Part shown: positions 1-7,398 of the stretch, piece after piece
Layout of the letters: each line of letters begins with the position of its first letter
Position numbering within the stretch: the stretch's first letter is position 1
Assembly (NCBI GenBank): GCA_048268885.1
Contig: JBLWUP010000013.1
Span: forward strand, 1 to 64,000
DNA: 64,000 nt
Source: Pelagibius sp048268885
Lineage (GTDB): Bacteria > Pseudomonadota > Alphaproteobacteria > Kiloniellales > Kiloniellaceae
Direction of reading: 5' to 3'
Translations under genes and position numbers: made by a program
The notes under the pieces: model-generated
Seen by the model: only the letters and a program-made list of their open reading frames with translations
Told to the model about the DNA's origin: nothing
Database searches by the model: none

Positions 1-167
1 TGCATCACCGGAAAGGGCACATGGCCGAAGAAGGCCTTGCGCGCCAGCCAGATCATCACGTTGGAATCCTTGCCCAGGGACCACAGCATGGCCAAAGGCT
101 CGATCCGCGCGTAAGCCTCGCGCAGGATGTAAACGGATTGCGCTTCCAGGGCGTCAAGATGGTCCAT
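1..167 (-). CDS. cysD: Sulfate adenylyltransferase subunit 2 (CysD), N-terminal fragment
   Basis: This is the first 55 codons of a minus-strand gene that runs off the left edge. The translation starts MDHLDALEAQS and carries the SLGKDS P-loop followed by a VMIWLARKAFF segment, which is the N-terminus of the PAPS-reductase-like ATP sulfurylase small subunit CysD. With CysN it makes APS from sulfate and ATP in the cytoplasm. The ATG at 165-167 has a purine-rich GAGGAAG stretch upstream on the minus strand. The rest of the gene and any cysN partner lie outside the window. Standing beside a surface-glycan locus it could serve glycan sulfation as well as cysteine synthesis, but nothing in the window decides this. 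Confidence 0.85.
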   Translation of the reverse strand, partial: MDHLDALEAQSVYILREAYARIEPLAMLWSLGKDSNVMIWLARKAFFGHVPFPVM

Positions 168-403
168 AAAGAAGCTTCTTCCTCAACTAATGAGAATGCT
201 GCAGGTGCGAAGGGGCTTAACGCCTTTACCGCGGTGAATCAAGGAACATACCGGTGACCGCTCAAGGGCCACATCGGGGGGACCCGCAGCGCCCCCGCCC
301 CCGGCGGCAAGCGCCGCCATAAAACATTTCACGCCCAGTTCATGCAAATTATTTTTTTATACTAAACTCAAGTGTGAATATTTTGTGTCTCTTGGCGAAA
401 AAG
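168..403. other. Intergenic region upstream of cysD
   Basis: No convincing gene. It holds a perfect 6-bp GGCGGC/GCCGCC hairpin (303-318) and an AT-rich patch (about 341-384) that includes TATAAA on the minus strand (356-361). That could be the -10 of a cysD promoter, but no good -35 was found at the right spacing. Confidence 0.5.
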
Positions 404-419
404 GCCCCTCCGCCGGGGC
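404..419 (-). terminator. Candidate rho-independent terminator after the epimerase gene
   Basis: Read on the minus strand, GCCCC-GGCGGA-GGGGC forms a 5-bp all-GC stem with a 6-nt loop, followed by CTTTTTC. It lies about 70 bp past the stop codon of the epimerase gene. The stem is short, so the strength is uncertain. Confidence 0.5.
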
Positions 420-485
420 AGCCGGAGGCATCGCTGCAGAGACGCGGCGGACCGCCGCCGGCCCCGGTCACAGGCCGTGCCCAGG

Positions 486-1466
486 TCACAGGCCGTGGTA
501 ACTGCGATACCACTCGACGAAGCGGGGGATCCCCTCGTCAATCGAGGTCTTGGGCTCGAAACCCAGGTCGCGCCGCGCCGGCTCGATATCGGCGTAGGTT
601 TCCTGCACGTCGCCGGGCTGCATGTCGTCGAACTCGCGAATCGCCTCGCGCCCGCAGGCTTGTTCGATCAGCTCCACGAAGCGCATCAGCGGCTCGGAAC
701 GGTGGTTGCCCAGGTTGTAGACCTTGTGGGGCGCCGCCTCCCCGTCGCGCTGGGGCGGGCGCTCCATGACCGCCAGGACACCGGCGACGATATCGTCGAC
801 GTAGGTGAAGTCGCGGCTCATGTTCCCGTGGTTGAAGATGCGGATCGGCCGCCCCTCGAAGATCGCCTTGGTGAAGATGTAGGCCGACATGTCCGGACGC
901 CCCCAGGGGCCATAGACGGTGAAGAACCGCAGGCCGGTGCTGGGCAGGTCGTAGAGGTGGGCATAGCAGTAGGTCATCAGCTCGTCGCTGCGCTTGGTCG
1001 CCGCGTAGAGCGACACCGGGCTGTCGACGCGCTGCTCCACCGAAAAGGGCAGCTCCTTGTTGCCGCCGTAGACCGAGGAGGAGGAAGCGTAGACGAAGTG
1101 GCGCAGCTTCGGCAGGCGGCGCGCCAGCTCCATCATGCAGAGGTGGCCCATGACATTGGTTTCGACATAGGCGAAGGGATTCTCCAGCGAGTAGCGCACC
1201 CCCGCCTGGGCCGCCAGGTGGATGATCTCCGTCACCTCCGGAAATTCCACGGCCAGGGCGACGATCGCCTCGCGGTCCTGAATGTCGAGGCGCCGGAAAC
1301 TGAAGCCGTTGCGATCGGTCAGCCGGTCGAGGCGGGCCTGTTTCAGGGCCGGGTCGTAGTAGTCGTTCAGGTTGTCGATCCCGACGACGCAGCAGCCGCG
1401 GTCCATCAGCTGCGCCGCCACCTGAGAGCCGATGAAGCCGGCAACCCCCGTCACGATGACCGTCAT
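486..1466 (-). CDS. NAD-dependent UDP-glucuronate 4-epimerase (CapI/LspL-like)
   Basis: About 326 residues of an extended short-chain dehydrogenase/reductase. The N-terminal NAD motif GVAGFIG is followed by a long insert with NDYYDPALK, typical of UDP-glucuronate 4-epimerases. The active site is visible as ASSSSVYG and YAATKRSDE (YxxxK), and the middle holds GPWGRPDM and NHGNMSRDFTYVDD. The family interconverts UDP-glucuronate and UDP-galacturonate for capsule or LPS. I chose the ATG at 1464-1466 because AGGGGGG precedes it and the NAD fold starts at once. A longer reading from 1526 only adds an unlike leader. The gene points away from the pse operon but fits the same surface-glycan theme. 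A short duplication overlaps its stop codon (see findings). Confidence 0.85.
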   Translation of the reverse strand: MTVIVTGVAGFIGSQVAAQLMDRGCCVVGIDNLNDYYDPALKQARLDRLTDRNGFSFRRLDIQDREAIVALAVEFPEVTEIIHLAAQAGVRYSLENPFAYVETNVMGHLCMMELARRLPKLRHFVYASSSSVYGGNKELPFSVEQRVDSPVSLYAATKRSDELMTYCYAHLYDLPSTGLRFFTVYGPWGRPDMSAYIFTKAIFEGRPIRIFNHGNMSRDFTYVDDIVAGVLAVMERPPQRDGEAAPHKVYNLGNHRSEPLMRFVELIEQACGREAIREFDDMQPGDVQETYADIEPARRDLGFEPKTSIDEGIPRFVEWYRSYHGL

Positions 1467-1928
1467 GCGGCACCCCCCCTGAAAATCCGACACTTCACGA
1501 TCAGTCCCTTTCCCTTGGCCCGGCACTTCCCCGCCCGGGGGTCCGCCCCCGCGGCGGCCCCTGCTTCATAAGCACATTTCCCGGGTCTGTCGCGGGTGAA
1601 TGCTGGGTATGCAGGCCGAAGTTCCCGGCCACCTCGCGCAATGGCAGGGCCCTCATAGTCCCCGCGGGCGGCCAAGGTAAAGTCCCCTTCCACCGCGATC
1701 CAGCAGAAGCCGCGGTCGAAGGCCGCGGGAAATACCGCCAAGCCGCGCCGCCGCCGGGACGGAGACACTGCGGCATCGCGCTGGAGCGAACCGCCAATAC
1801 ACGCGCCCTGCGCGACAATGTGCATTTGTAGCGACCTAGAGGTGTGCGCCATGCGATCGAGGCAAGGCCGCACATTAAGCCACCGTAGACCATGCAAATC
1901 AATGAACTCACTTAAGATTTTAAAAACC
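1467..1928. other. Intergenic region, no supported gene
   Basis: About 460 bp between divergent genes. Two overlapping minus-strand reading frames (about 1463-1911) are open but rich in Arg, Gly and Ala and show no recognizable fold, so I do not call them. The right-hand end (about 1890-1960) turns AT-rich and leads into the promoter and operator listed next. It must also hold the promoter of the epimerase gene, which I could not place. Confidence 0.5.
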
Positions 1929-1976
1929 TGTTCATGCCATGAACACTTGACAGAACCACCTTTCCACAGCTAGACC
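1929..1976 (+). promoter_or_regulatory. Palindrome and candidate promoter of the wHTH/rfaH-like pair
   Basis: A perfect 17-bp palindrome, TGTTCATG-C-CATGAACA, spans 1929-1945. Two bases downstream is a consensus -35 hexamer TTGACA (1947-1952). A weak -10 (TAGACC, 1971-1976) follows at 18-bp spacing. A repressor on the palindrome could block the -35. The regulator encoded just downstream is the obvious candidate, which is inference. Confidence 0.5.
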
Positions 1977-2029
1977 GGCCCCGAAGCGACGTCAATCGGG
2001 CGCCGCATCTTCGCAGAGCAGAGCAACAG

Positions 2030-2680
2030 GTGATCCCTCAGCCAAGAACTTCGGTCGAACGGGACCAGGAAGCGGAGTCGACCCGGCTCATGCTCGATGC
2101 GATTGAAACCCGCGATCACGTGACCCAGCGCGGCCTGGCCAACGAGTTGGGGATCGCCCTGGGCCTGACCAACATCTACCTGAAGCGCTGCCTCAACAAA
2201 GGCCTGATCAAGATGCGCAAGGCGCCGGCACGGCGCTATGCTTACTACCTGACGACCAAGGGATTCTCCGAAAAAGCGCGGCTGACGGCCAAATTTCTCT
2301 CGCGCTCGCTGAGTTTCTTCCGCTTGGCCCGTGAGGACTGCGCCGAACTGTTTGCCGCCTGCGAGGCGCGCGGCATCCGCCGGGTGATCCTGGTCGGAAC
2401 CGGCGATCTCTGCGAAATCGCCACTCTGGCAGCCCTCGATGCCGGCCCCGAGGTGGTGGCGATCTTCGATGAAGAGACCAACCGCCAGCATTTCGCCGGG
2501 CGCCCGGTGATCCGCAGCCTGCCCGAGTTGGGCGCCGCCGACGCGGTGGTCGTCACCGATATGCGAGACCCCCAGGCGGCCTATGACCGGATGGTCGCCA
2601 AACTGGGCCACGACGCGGTCCAGTTTCCCAGTTTACTGCGCCTTTCGACCGGCCCACAGGCCAGAAAGGCGACCAAATGA
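2030..2680 (+). CDS. Winged helix-turn-helix regulator of the surface-glycan locus
   Basis: 216 residues. The N-terminal part (about 20-75) reads as a MarR-like winged helix: TQRGLANELGIALGLTNIYLKR is a clear HTH and the following basic strand pair (KMRKAPARRYAYYLTTKGF) is the wing. The C-terminal half (about 105-200) contains RRVILVGTGDLCEIATLAAL and resembles a small Rossmann-like sensor domain (VVAIFDEE, AVVVTD). Such proteins commonly head exopolysaccharide clusters in Rhodospirillales, next to a NusG paralogue. Only 13 bp separate it from that gene, so the two are cotranscribed. The start is GTG at 2030; an ATG at 2090 is possible and keeps the HTH. Ligand and operator are unknown. Confidence 0.75.
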   Translation: MIPQPRTSVERDQEAESTRLMLDAIETRDHVTQRGLANELGIALGLTNIYLKRCLNKGLIKMRKAPARRYAYYLTTKGFSEKARLTAKFLSRSLSFFRLAREDCAELFAACEARGIRRVILVGTGDLCEIATLAALDAGPEVVAIFDEETNRQHFAGRPVIRSLPELGAADAVVVTDMRDPQAAYDRMVAKLGHDAVQFPSLLRLSTGPQARKATK

Positions 2681-2693
2681 GCGCCCTGGTCCG

Positions 2694-3194
2694 ATGAAGA
2701 ATTGGTACGTCGCACAGACCCAGCAGCGTTCGGAGGAGCGCGCCCGGATCAACCTGGAGCGCCAGGGCTTTCGCACCTACCTGCCCCGCTACCGCCGCAC
2801 GCGACGTCACGCCCGCCGTTGCGACGTGGTCAGAGTGCCCCTGTTTCCTGGGTATATCTTCATCGAGCTGGACCCTAAGCATGCGCCTTGGCGCTCGATC
2901 AACGGGACTTTCGGCGTTGCCCGCCTGGTTTGCCATGGCGCAGAGCCGGCGGCCGTCCCGCAGGGCATTGTTGAGCAGTTGAGCGCGCGAGAGAACGACG
3001 ACGGGCTGATCCCTGTCGAAGCGCGCGCCTTCCGAAGGGGCGAGCGCCTGCGGATCATCTCCGGCGCGATGGCCGATTGCCTGGGGCTTTTCGAAAGAAT
3101 GGCCGACCGGGACCGCGTAATTCTCCTGCTCGATCTGCTGGGCCAGAAGGTCAGGGTCGAGGCGCCCCAGAGCGCGGTGGCTGCCGAAGCCTGA
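2694..3194 (+). CDS. NusG-paralogue transcription antiterminator (RfaH-like)
   Basis: 166 residues. The NGN domain fills about 1-100: MKNWYVAQTQQRSEERARINLERQGF at the start, then LPRYRRTRRHARR and PLFPGYIFIELD, which are the RfaH/NusG hallmarks. A KOW-type domain follows (about 108-160: RGERLRIISGAMADCLGLFE, VILLLDLLGQKVRV). Specialised NusG paralogues bind RNA polymerase at a defined pause sequence and suppress termination across long polysaccharide operons. This gene ends 60 bp before an ops-like sequence and sits at the head of a glycan operon of about 15 kb, which is the arrangement expected of such a factor. The ATG at 2694 follows the upstream stop closely; earlier in-frame codons belong to the preceding gene. 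Confidence 0.85.
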   Translation: MKNWYVAQTQQRSEERARINLERQGFRTYLPRYRRTRRHARRCDVVRVPLFPGYIFIELDPKHAPWRSINGTFGVARLVCHGAEPAAVPQGIVEQLSARENDDGLIPVEARAFRRGERLRIISGAMADCLGLFERMADRDRVILLLDLLGQKVRVEAPQSAVAAEA

Positions 3195-3228
3195 AGCTTC
3201 GACAGCGACGAATTCCTGAGGTTTTCGA

Positions 3229-3265
3229 CCGGGTGAGCCATTCTCACCCGGACTGCGGTAGCGTG
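3229..3265 (+). promoter_or_regulatory. Hairpin plus ops-like pause/antitermination element
   Basis: A perfect 9-bp hairpin (CCGGGTGAG / CTCACCCGG, loop CCATT) covers 3229-3251. Two bases later, 3254-3265 reads TGCGGTAGCGTG, matching 11 of 12 positions of the E. coli ops element GGCGGTAGCGTG that recruits RfaH. If the pause is at the equivalent T (3264), the hairpin ends about 12 nt behind the RNA 3' end, the spacing seen in hairpin-stabilised pauses. It lies between the RfaH-like gene and pseB. Function is inferred; the sequence match is direct. Confidence 0.7.
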
Positions 3266-3347
3266 GGAAAACGTGGCTTTTATGAAGCGTTAACACTATT
3301 TGTTAACCGTTCCATAGATAAGTAAGTGTTCGTCATATAAGTAAGAA
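3266..3347 (+). other. pseB leader with short repeats
   Basis: AT-rich leader. GTTAAC occurs twice (3289-3294 and 3302-3307) and the 9-mer ATAAGTAAG occurs twice (3318-3326 and 3337-3345). These may be regulatory or simply reflect AT richness. No clear -35/-10 pair was found. Confidence 0.35.
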
Positions 3348-4385
3348 GTGGCAACAAACTTGAACACATTCACCAGCGACAATGACCTCGACTTAAACGA
3401 CAAGTCGGTATTGGTCACAGGGGGCACCGGCTCGTTCGGCCAAAAGTTCGTACGCACGGTGCTGGAGCGGTATAAGCCGCGCCGTCTGATCATCTTCTCC
3501 CGCGACGAGCTCAAGCAGTTCGAGATGGGCATGGGCCTGTCGCCCGATACCTACCCTTGCCTGCGCTACTTCATCGGCGACGTGCGCGATGCCGACCGCC
3601 TGCAGATGGCACTGCGCGAAGTCGATATTGTCGTCCACGCGGCGGCTCTGAAACAGGTCCCCGCGGCGGAATACAACCCCTTCGAATGTATTCAGACCAA
3701 CGTCATCGGCGCAGAGAACGTGGTCCGCGCCTCCTTGAATTGTGGCGTCCAGCGGGTCATGGCGCTGTCCACCGACAAGGCGGCCAGCCCCGTGAACCTC
3801 TACGGCGCCAGCAAACTTGCCTCCGACAAGATCTTCGTCGCGGCCAACAACCTGAGCGGCTCCATCGGCACGCGCTTTTCCGTGGTCCGCTATGGCAACG
3901 TGCTGGGCTCGCGCGGCAGCGTCATTCCCTTCTTCCGCAAGCTCCTCGACGACGGGGCCGAAAGCCTGCCGATCACCGATGCGGAAATGACGCGCTTCTG
4001 GATCACGCTGCAGCAAGGCGTCGACTTCGTGCTCTCCTGCCTCTCCTTCATGAAGGGGGGCGAAATCTTCGTACCGAAAATTCCCAGCATGAAGATTACC
4101 GAGCTGGCCAAGCATATGGCGCCGGACCTGCCGCAGCACATCGTCGGCATCCGACCCGGTGAGAAGATCCATGAGACCTTGATCACCGAAGACGACGCCC
4201 GCAGCACCTACGAACTCGCGGACCGCTATATGATTTTGCCGGAGTTCTGGGAGCGCATGCACAAGGCCTTCCCCAACTCGGGCGCCAAACCAGTTTCGGC
4301 CGGCTTCCGCTTCTCCAGCAACATCAACGACGACTGGCTCGATGCCGACCGCCTGCGGACGATGATCGCCGAAAGCGAGAAGTGA
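3348..4385 (+). CDS. pseB: UDP-N-acetylglucosamine 4,6-dehydratase (inverting), PseB
   Basis: 345 residues, the family length. It catalyses the first step of pseudaminic acid synthesis: UDP-GlcNAc to the 4-keto-6-deoxy-L-arabino sugar, in the cytoplasm. The NAD motif is TGGTGSFG (24-31). The catalytic Asp-Lys of the family is seen in STDKAASP (D143, K144), followed by YGASK (Y152, K156). GGEIFVPKIPSMKI and IGIRPGEKIHE-like segments near the C-terminus are typical. The start is GTG at 3348 with weak AAGTAAGAA in front; TTG at 3360 is an alternative that also keeps the fold. It opens a tightly spaced operon with pseC 40 bp downstream. A member of the related FlaA1/CapD dehydratases is less likely, given pseC next door. 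Confidence 0.92.
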   Translation: MATNLNTFTSDNDLDLNDKSVLVTGGTGSFGQKFVRTVLERYKPRRLIIFSRDELKQFEMGMGLSPDTYPCLRYFIGDVRDADRLQMALREVDIVVHAAALKQVPAAEYNPFECIQTNVIGAENVVRASLNCGVQRVMALSTDKAASPVNLYGASKLASDKIFVAANNLSGSIGTRFSVVRYGNVLGSRGSVIPFFRKLLDDGAESLPITDAEMTRFWITLQQGVDFVLSCLSFMKGGEIFVPKIPSMKITELAKHMAPDLPQHIVGIRPGEKIHETLITEDDARSTYELADRYMILPEFWERMHKAFPNSGAKPVSAGFRFSSNINDDWLDADRLRTMIAESEK

Positions 4386-4425
4386 GCACGGCACCAGCCG
4401 CCTTGCCAAAACCAAGAACAGGCTC

Positions 4426-5691
4426 ATGAGCCCTTTTCTTCCTTATGGCCGCCAGCTAATCGAAGAGGACGACATCACGGCCGTGGTGGAGGTCCTGCGC
4501 GGCGACTGGCTGACCACTGGCCCCGCCGTCGATGCCTTCGAGGCCGCCCTCTGCGAGGCGAGCGAAGCCCCCCATGCCGTCGCCTGCATGAACGGCACGG
4601 CGGCGCTGCATCTCGCCGCCCTCGCCCTCGACCTGGCGCCGGGCGACCGGGTGATCGTCCCCAGCATCACGTTTCTTGCCACCGCCAACGCCGTCCGCCT
4701 CGCCGGCGGCGAGGTCGTCTTCGCTGATTGCGACCCGGACAGCGGCTTAATGGAAGCCGCCCACCTCGCCGAGGCGCTGGAGCGCGCGGCAAAGACCGGC
4801 GACGCTCCGGTGAAGGCCGTATTTCCGGTGCACCTGACAGGTCAGTGCGCGGACCTCCCCGCGATTCACGACCTGGCGGCGCATCATGGCCTGGCGGTCG
4901 TCGACGACGCGGCCCACGCCATCGGCAGCCGATACCGGGCGGAGGACGGCCGCAGCCGACCGATCGGCGACGGACGGCTGACGGCGATGACGACTTTCTC
5001 GTTCCATCCGGTGAAGACCATCGCCATGGGCGAAGGCGGCGCCGTCACCACCGCCGACGCGGCCCTCGCCGAGCGGCTGCGCCGCCTGCGCTCTCATGGC
5101 ATGTCCCGCGATGGTGCCGAGATGCAGAACGCCGCCCTGGCCTTCGACGACACAGGGAATGTCAATCCCTGGTACTACGAGATGGCGGAGGTCGGCCTCA
5201 ACTACCGGGTCACCGATATTCAATGCGCCCTCGGGCTCAGCCAGATGAAGAAGCTGGACCGCTTCGTCACCCGGCGGCGGTCCCTGGCGGCGCACTACGA
5301 CCGCCTGCTGGCCGATCTCGCGCCGCTGCTGCAGCCCATCACGCGCTCCCCGGCCTGCGAGCCCGCCTGGCATATTCATCCCGTCCTGATCGATTTCGAG
5401 GCCGCCGGCATCAGCCGCGCAAAGCTGATGCAGGACTTGCGGGCGCAGGGGATCGGCACCCAGGTGCACTACATCCCGGTCCATCTGCAGCCCTACTACC
5501 GACAGCGCTACGGCGCCCTCTCGCTGCCCGGGGCCGAGCGCTATTATGCGCGCACCCTCACCCTCCCGCTTTTCGCGGGCATGGCGGACGACGATGTCGA
5601 CCGCGTGGTGGCGGCGCTCGGAAACATCCTGCGCGGCAGGGGGGCCGGCAGCAAAGATTCGACTCCGCGCTCGGCCCAAGGAGGGGCCTAG
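4426..5691 (+). CDS. pseC: UDP-4-amino-4,6-dideoxy-AltNAc transaminase, PseC
   Basis: 421 residues of a DegT/DnrJ/EryC1-type PLP aminotransferase. It converts the PseB product to the 4-amino sugar with glutamate as donor. Visible landmarks are LRGDWLTTGP near the N-terminus, CMNGTAALHLA, VDDAAHAIGS (Asp160/161 region, PLP ring contact) and the Schiff-base lysine in SFHPVKTIAMGEGG (K197). LNYRVTDIQCALG and GTQVHYIPVHLQPYY complete the family pattern. The gene follows pseB and its stop lies 3 bp before the next start, so translation is probably coupled. The C-terminal 20 residues are a low-complexity tail that is not part of the fold. Confidence 0.92.
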   Translation: MSPFLPYGRQLIEEDDITAVVEVLRGDWLTTGPAVDAFEAALCEASEAPHAVACMNGTAALHLAALALDLAPGDRVIVPSITFLATANAVRLAGGEVVFADCDPDSGLMEAAHLAEALERAAKTGDAPVKAVFPVHLTGQCADLPAIHDLAAHHGLAVVDDAAHAIGSRYRAEDGRSRPIGDGRLTAMTTFSFHPVKTIAMGEGGAVTTADAALAERLRRLRSHGMSRDGAEMQNAALAFDDTGNVNPWYYEMAEVGLNYRVTDIQCALGLSQMKKLDRFVTRRRSLAAHYDRLLADLAPLLQPITRSPACEPAWHIHPVLIDFEAAGISRAKLMQDLRAQGIGTQVHYIPVHLQPYYRQRYGALSLPGAERYYARTLTLPLFAGMADDDVDRVVAALGNILRGRGAGSKDSTPRSAQGGA

Positions 5692-5694
5692 ATC

Positions 5695-6759
5695 ATGGTG
5701 CAATTCGGCACAAGACGCGTCGGCGACGGCGAGGGCTGCTTCATCACCTACGAAGCCGGCCCCACGCATTCGGGGCTCGAGTCCGCCAAGCGGCTGGCCA
5801 GCCTCGCCGCCGAGGCCAAGGCGGACGCCATCAAGTTCCAGGTCATCGATCCCGACCGCCTGGTCGCCGACCGCCAGCAGCTCTTCACCTACGATGTGCT
5901 GCTCGACCGCGACAGCGGCGAGACGGAAACCGTGTCCGAGCCGCTCTACGACATCCTCTGCCGGCGCGCGCTGGCCAAGGACGAATGGCGGGAGCTGAAG
6001 AAGCATTGCGACGGCCTGGGCCTCGCTTTCTTCGCGACCATCGGTTTCGAGGACGAGATCGAGCTGCTTGAAGAGCTGAACTGCGATTCCATCAAGATCG
6101 CTTCCGCCGACGTGAACCACACGCCGCTGCTGCGGCGCGCCGCCCGCAGCGGCATGTGCCTGCAACTGGACACCGGCAACGCGACCATCGGCGAAATCGA
6201 AGCGGCGATCGACGTGATCCGCGCCGAGGGCAACGAGAACATCATCATTCATCACTGCCCCTCCGGCTATCCGGCGCACCTGGAAAGCATCAACCTCAAC
6301 GTCATCCCGACCTTGAAGCGCATGTTCGCCTACCCCGTCGCCTATTCCGACCATACCCCGGGCTGGGACATGGACCTCGCGGCGGTGGCGCTGGGCGCGA
6401 ACCTGGTGGAGAAGACCATCAGCGAGGACCGCACCACGCGCAGCGTCGAGCACATCATGTCGATCGAACCGCAGGACATGTCCCGCTTCATCGCGGTGAT
6501 CCGCGACCTGGAGGTCGCCATGGGCAGCCCGCGCCGCATGATGAGCCCCGCCGAGGTGGAGAAGCGCAACGCCAACCGCCGGAGCGTCCACCTGCACGGC
6601 GACCTGGCCGCGGGATCGGTTCTCAAGCTGGAGGACCTCGATTTCCGGCGGCCGGGCTACGGCATCCCGCCTTCCGAGACCGACCGCCTGATCGGCAAGA
6701 AGCTGCGTGAGGCCAAGACGGCGGGCACGCGCCTCGAATGGGCCGACCTGGATCTCTAG
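5695..6759 (+). CDS. NeuB/PseI-family nonulosonate synthase paralogue
   Basis: 354 residues with a NeuB-type TIM barrel (about 10-285) and a C-terminal SAF/antifreeze-like domain (about 295-354, with RRPGYGIPP). The family condenses phosphoenolpyruvate with an N-acyl hexosamine to make a nine-carbon acid. Catalytic candidates are present: Glu20 (TYEAGPTHSG), Lys47 (DAIKFQ), Lys134 (SIKIASAD) and SDHTPG. It departs from the true PseI at 14163: NHNG is THSG and the usual EKHFTL is EKTISED. It is therefore either a second synthase with another substrate or a recruited partner of the hisH2/hisF2/pseA set that follows. It is cotranscribed with 13 bp to hisH2. The precise product is unknown. Confidence 0.75.
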   Translation: MVQFGTRRVGDGEGCFITYEAGPTHSGLESAKRLASLAAEAKADAIKFQVIDPDRLVADRQQLFTYDVLLDRDSGETETVSEPLYDILCRRALAKDEWRELKKHCDGLGLAFFATIGFEDEIELLEELNCDSIKIASADVNHTPLLRRAARSGMCLQLDTGNATIGEIEAAIDVIRAEGNENIIIHHCPSGYPAHLESINLNVIPTLKRMFAYPVAYSDHTPGWDMDLAAVALGANLVEKTISEDRTTRSVEHIMSIEPQDMSRFIAVIRDLEVAMGSPRRMMSPAEVEKRNANRRSVHLHGDLAAGSVLKLEDLDFRRPGYGIPPSETDRLIGKKLREAKTAGTRLEWADLDL

Positions 6760-6771
6760 GGAAAGAGCGTC

Positions 6772-7386
6772 ATGGCGACCATAGGCATCATCGACTACGG
6801 CATGGGGAACCTGCGTTCCGTGCTGAACGCGCTCGACGAAATCGATCAGCCGGCAACTCTGCTGAGCGCACCGGAGGAGGTTGCCGGCTACGATAGAATC
6901 ATTATCCCCGGCGTCGGCGCCTTCTGCGAGGCAATGGCCAACCTGCGCGCCAACGGCATGGACCAGGCGCTGCAGAACTACGTCGCCAGCGGCAAGCCGC
7001 TGCTCGGCATCTGCCTGGGTATGCAGCTGATCTGCCGCAAGTCCCACGAGGACGGCGAGCACGAGGGTCTCGGCTGGATCGATGCCGAGGTCCGCCACTT
7101 CCCCCCGCGGGAGGGCCTGAAGGTCCCGCATATGGGCTGGAACGCCATCGAGTACGATACCCCCCATGCGCTGCTCAACGAGGTGGCCGACGGCGCCGAC
7201 GTCTATTTCGTGCATAGCTACTACGTCGACTGCAGCCATGCCGACGACTCCCTGGGCACCACGGAGCATGGCATTCGCTTCACCTCGGTCGTGGGTCGCG
7301 ACAACGTCTACGGCATGCAGTTCCATCCGGAAAAGAGCCAGCATGTGGGCATGCGGCTGCTCAGCAACTTCGCAGCACTGAACTAG
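6772..7386 (+). CDS. hisH2: HisH-type glutamine amidotransferase (HisH2) for sugar amidination
   Basis: 204 residues, class I glutamine amidotransferase of the imidazole-glycerol-phosphate synthase type. The triad is complete: Cys81 in GICLGMQ, His185 and Glu187 in GMQFHPEKSQ. YGMGNLRSV marks the N-terminus. It hydrolyses glutamine and hands ammonia to its HisF partner. No other histidine gene is near; the neighbours are HisF2 and a PseA/WbpG-type amidotransferase. In Pseudomonas O-antigen loci the same trio makes acetamidino sugars, and the same role is inferred here. The symbol is used in that sense, not for histidine synthesis. Confidence 0.85.
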   Translation: MATIGIIDYGMGNLRSVLNALDEIDQPATLLSAPEEVAGYDRIIIPGVGAFCEAMANLRANGMDQALQNYVASGKPLLGICLGMQLICRKSHEDGEHEGLGWIDAEVRHFPPREGLKVPHMGWNAIEYDTPHALLNEVADGADVYFVHSYYVDCSHADDSLGTTEHGIRFTSVVGRDNVYGMQFHPEKSQHVGMRLLSNFAALN

Positions 7387-7398
7387 GAGCGCGGAGCG

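Noticed and set aside
1463..1911. Two overlapping minus-strand frames of about 140 codons
   Set aside because: Arg/Gly/Ala-rich, no domain, and the first runs into the ribosome site of the epimerase gene.
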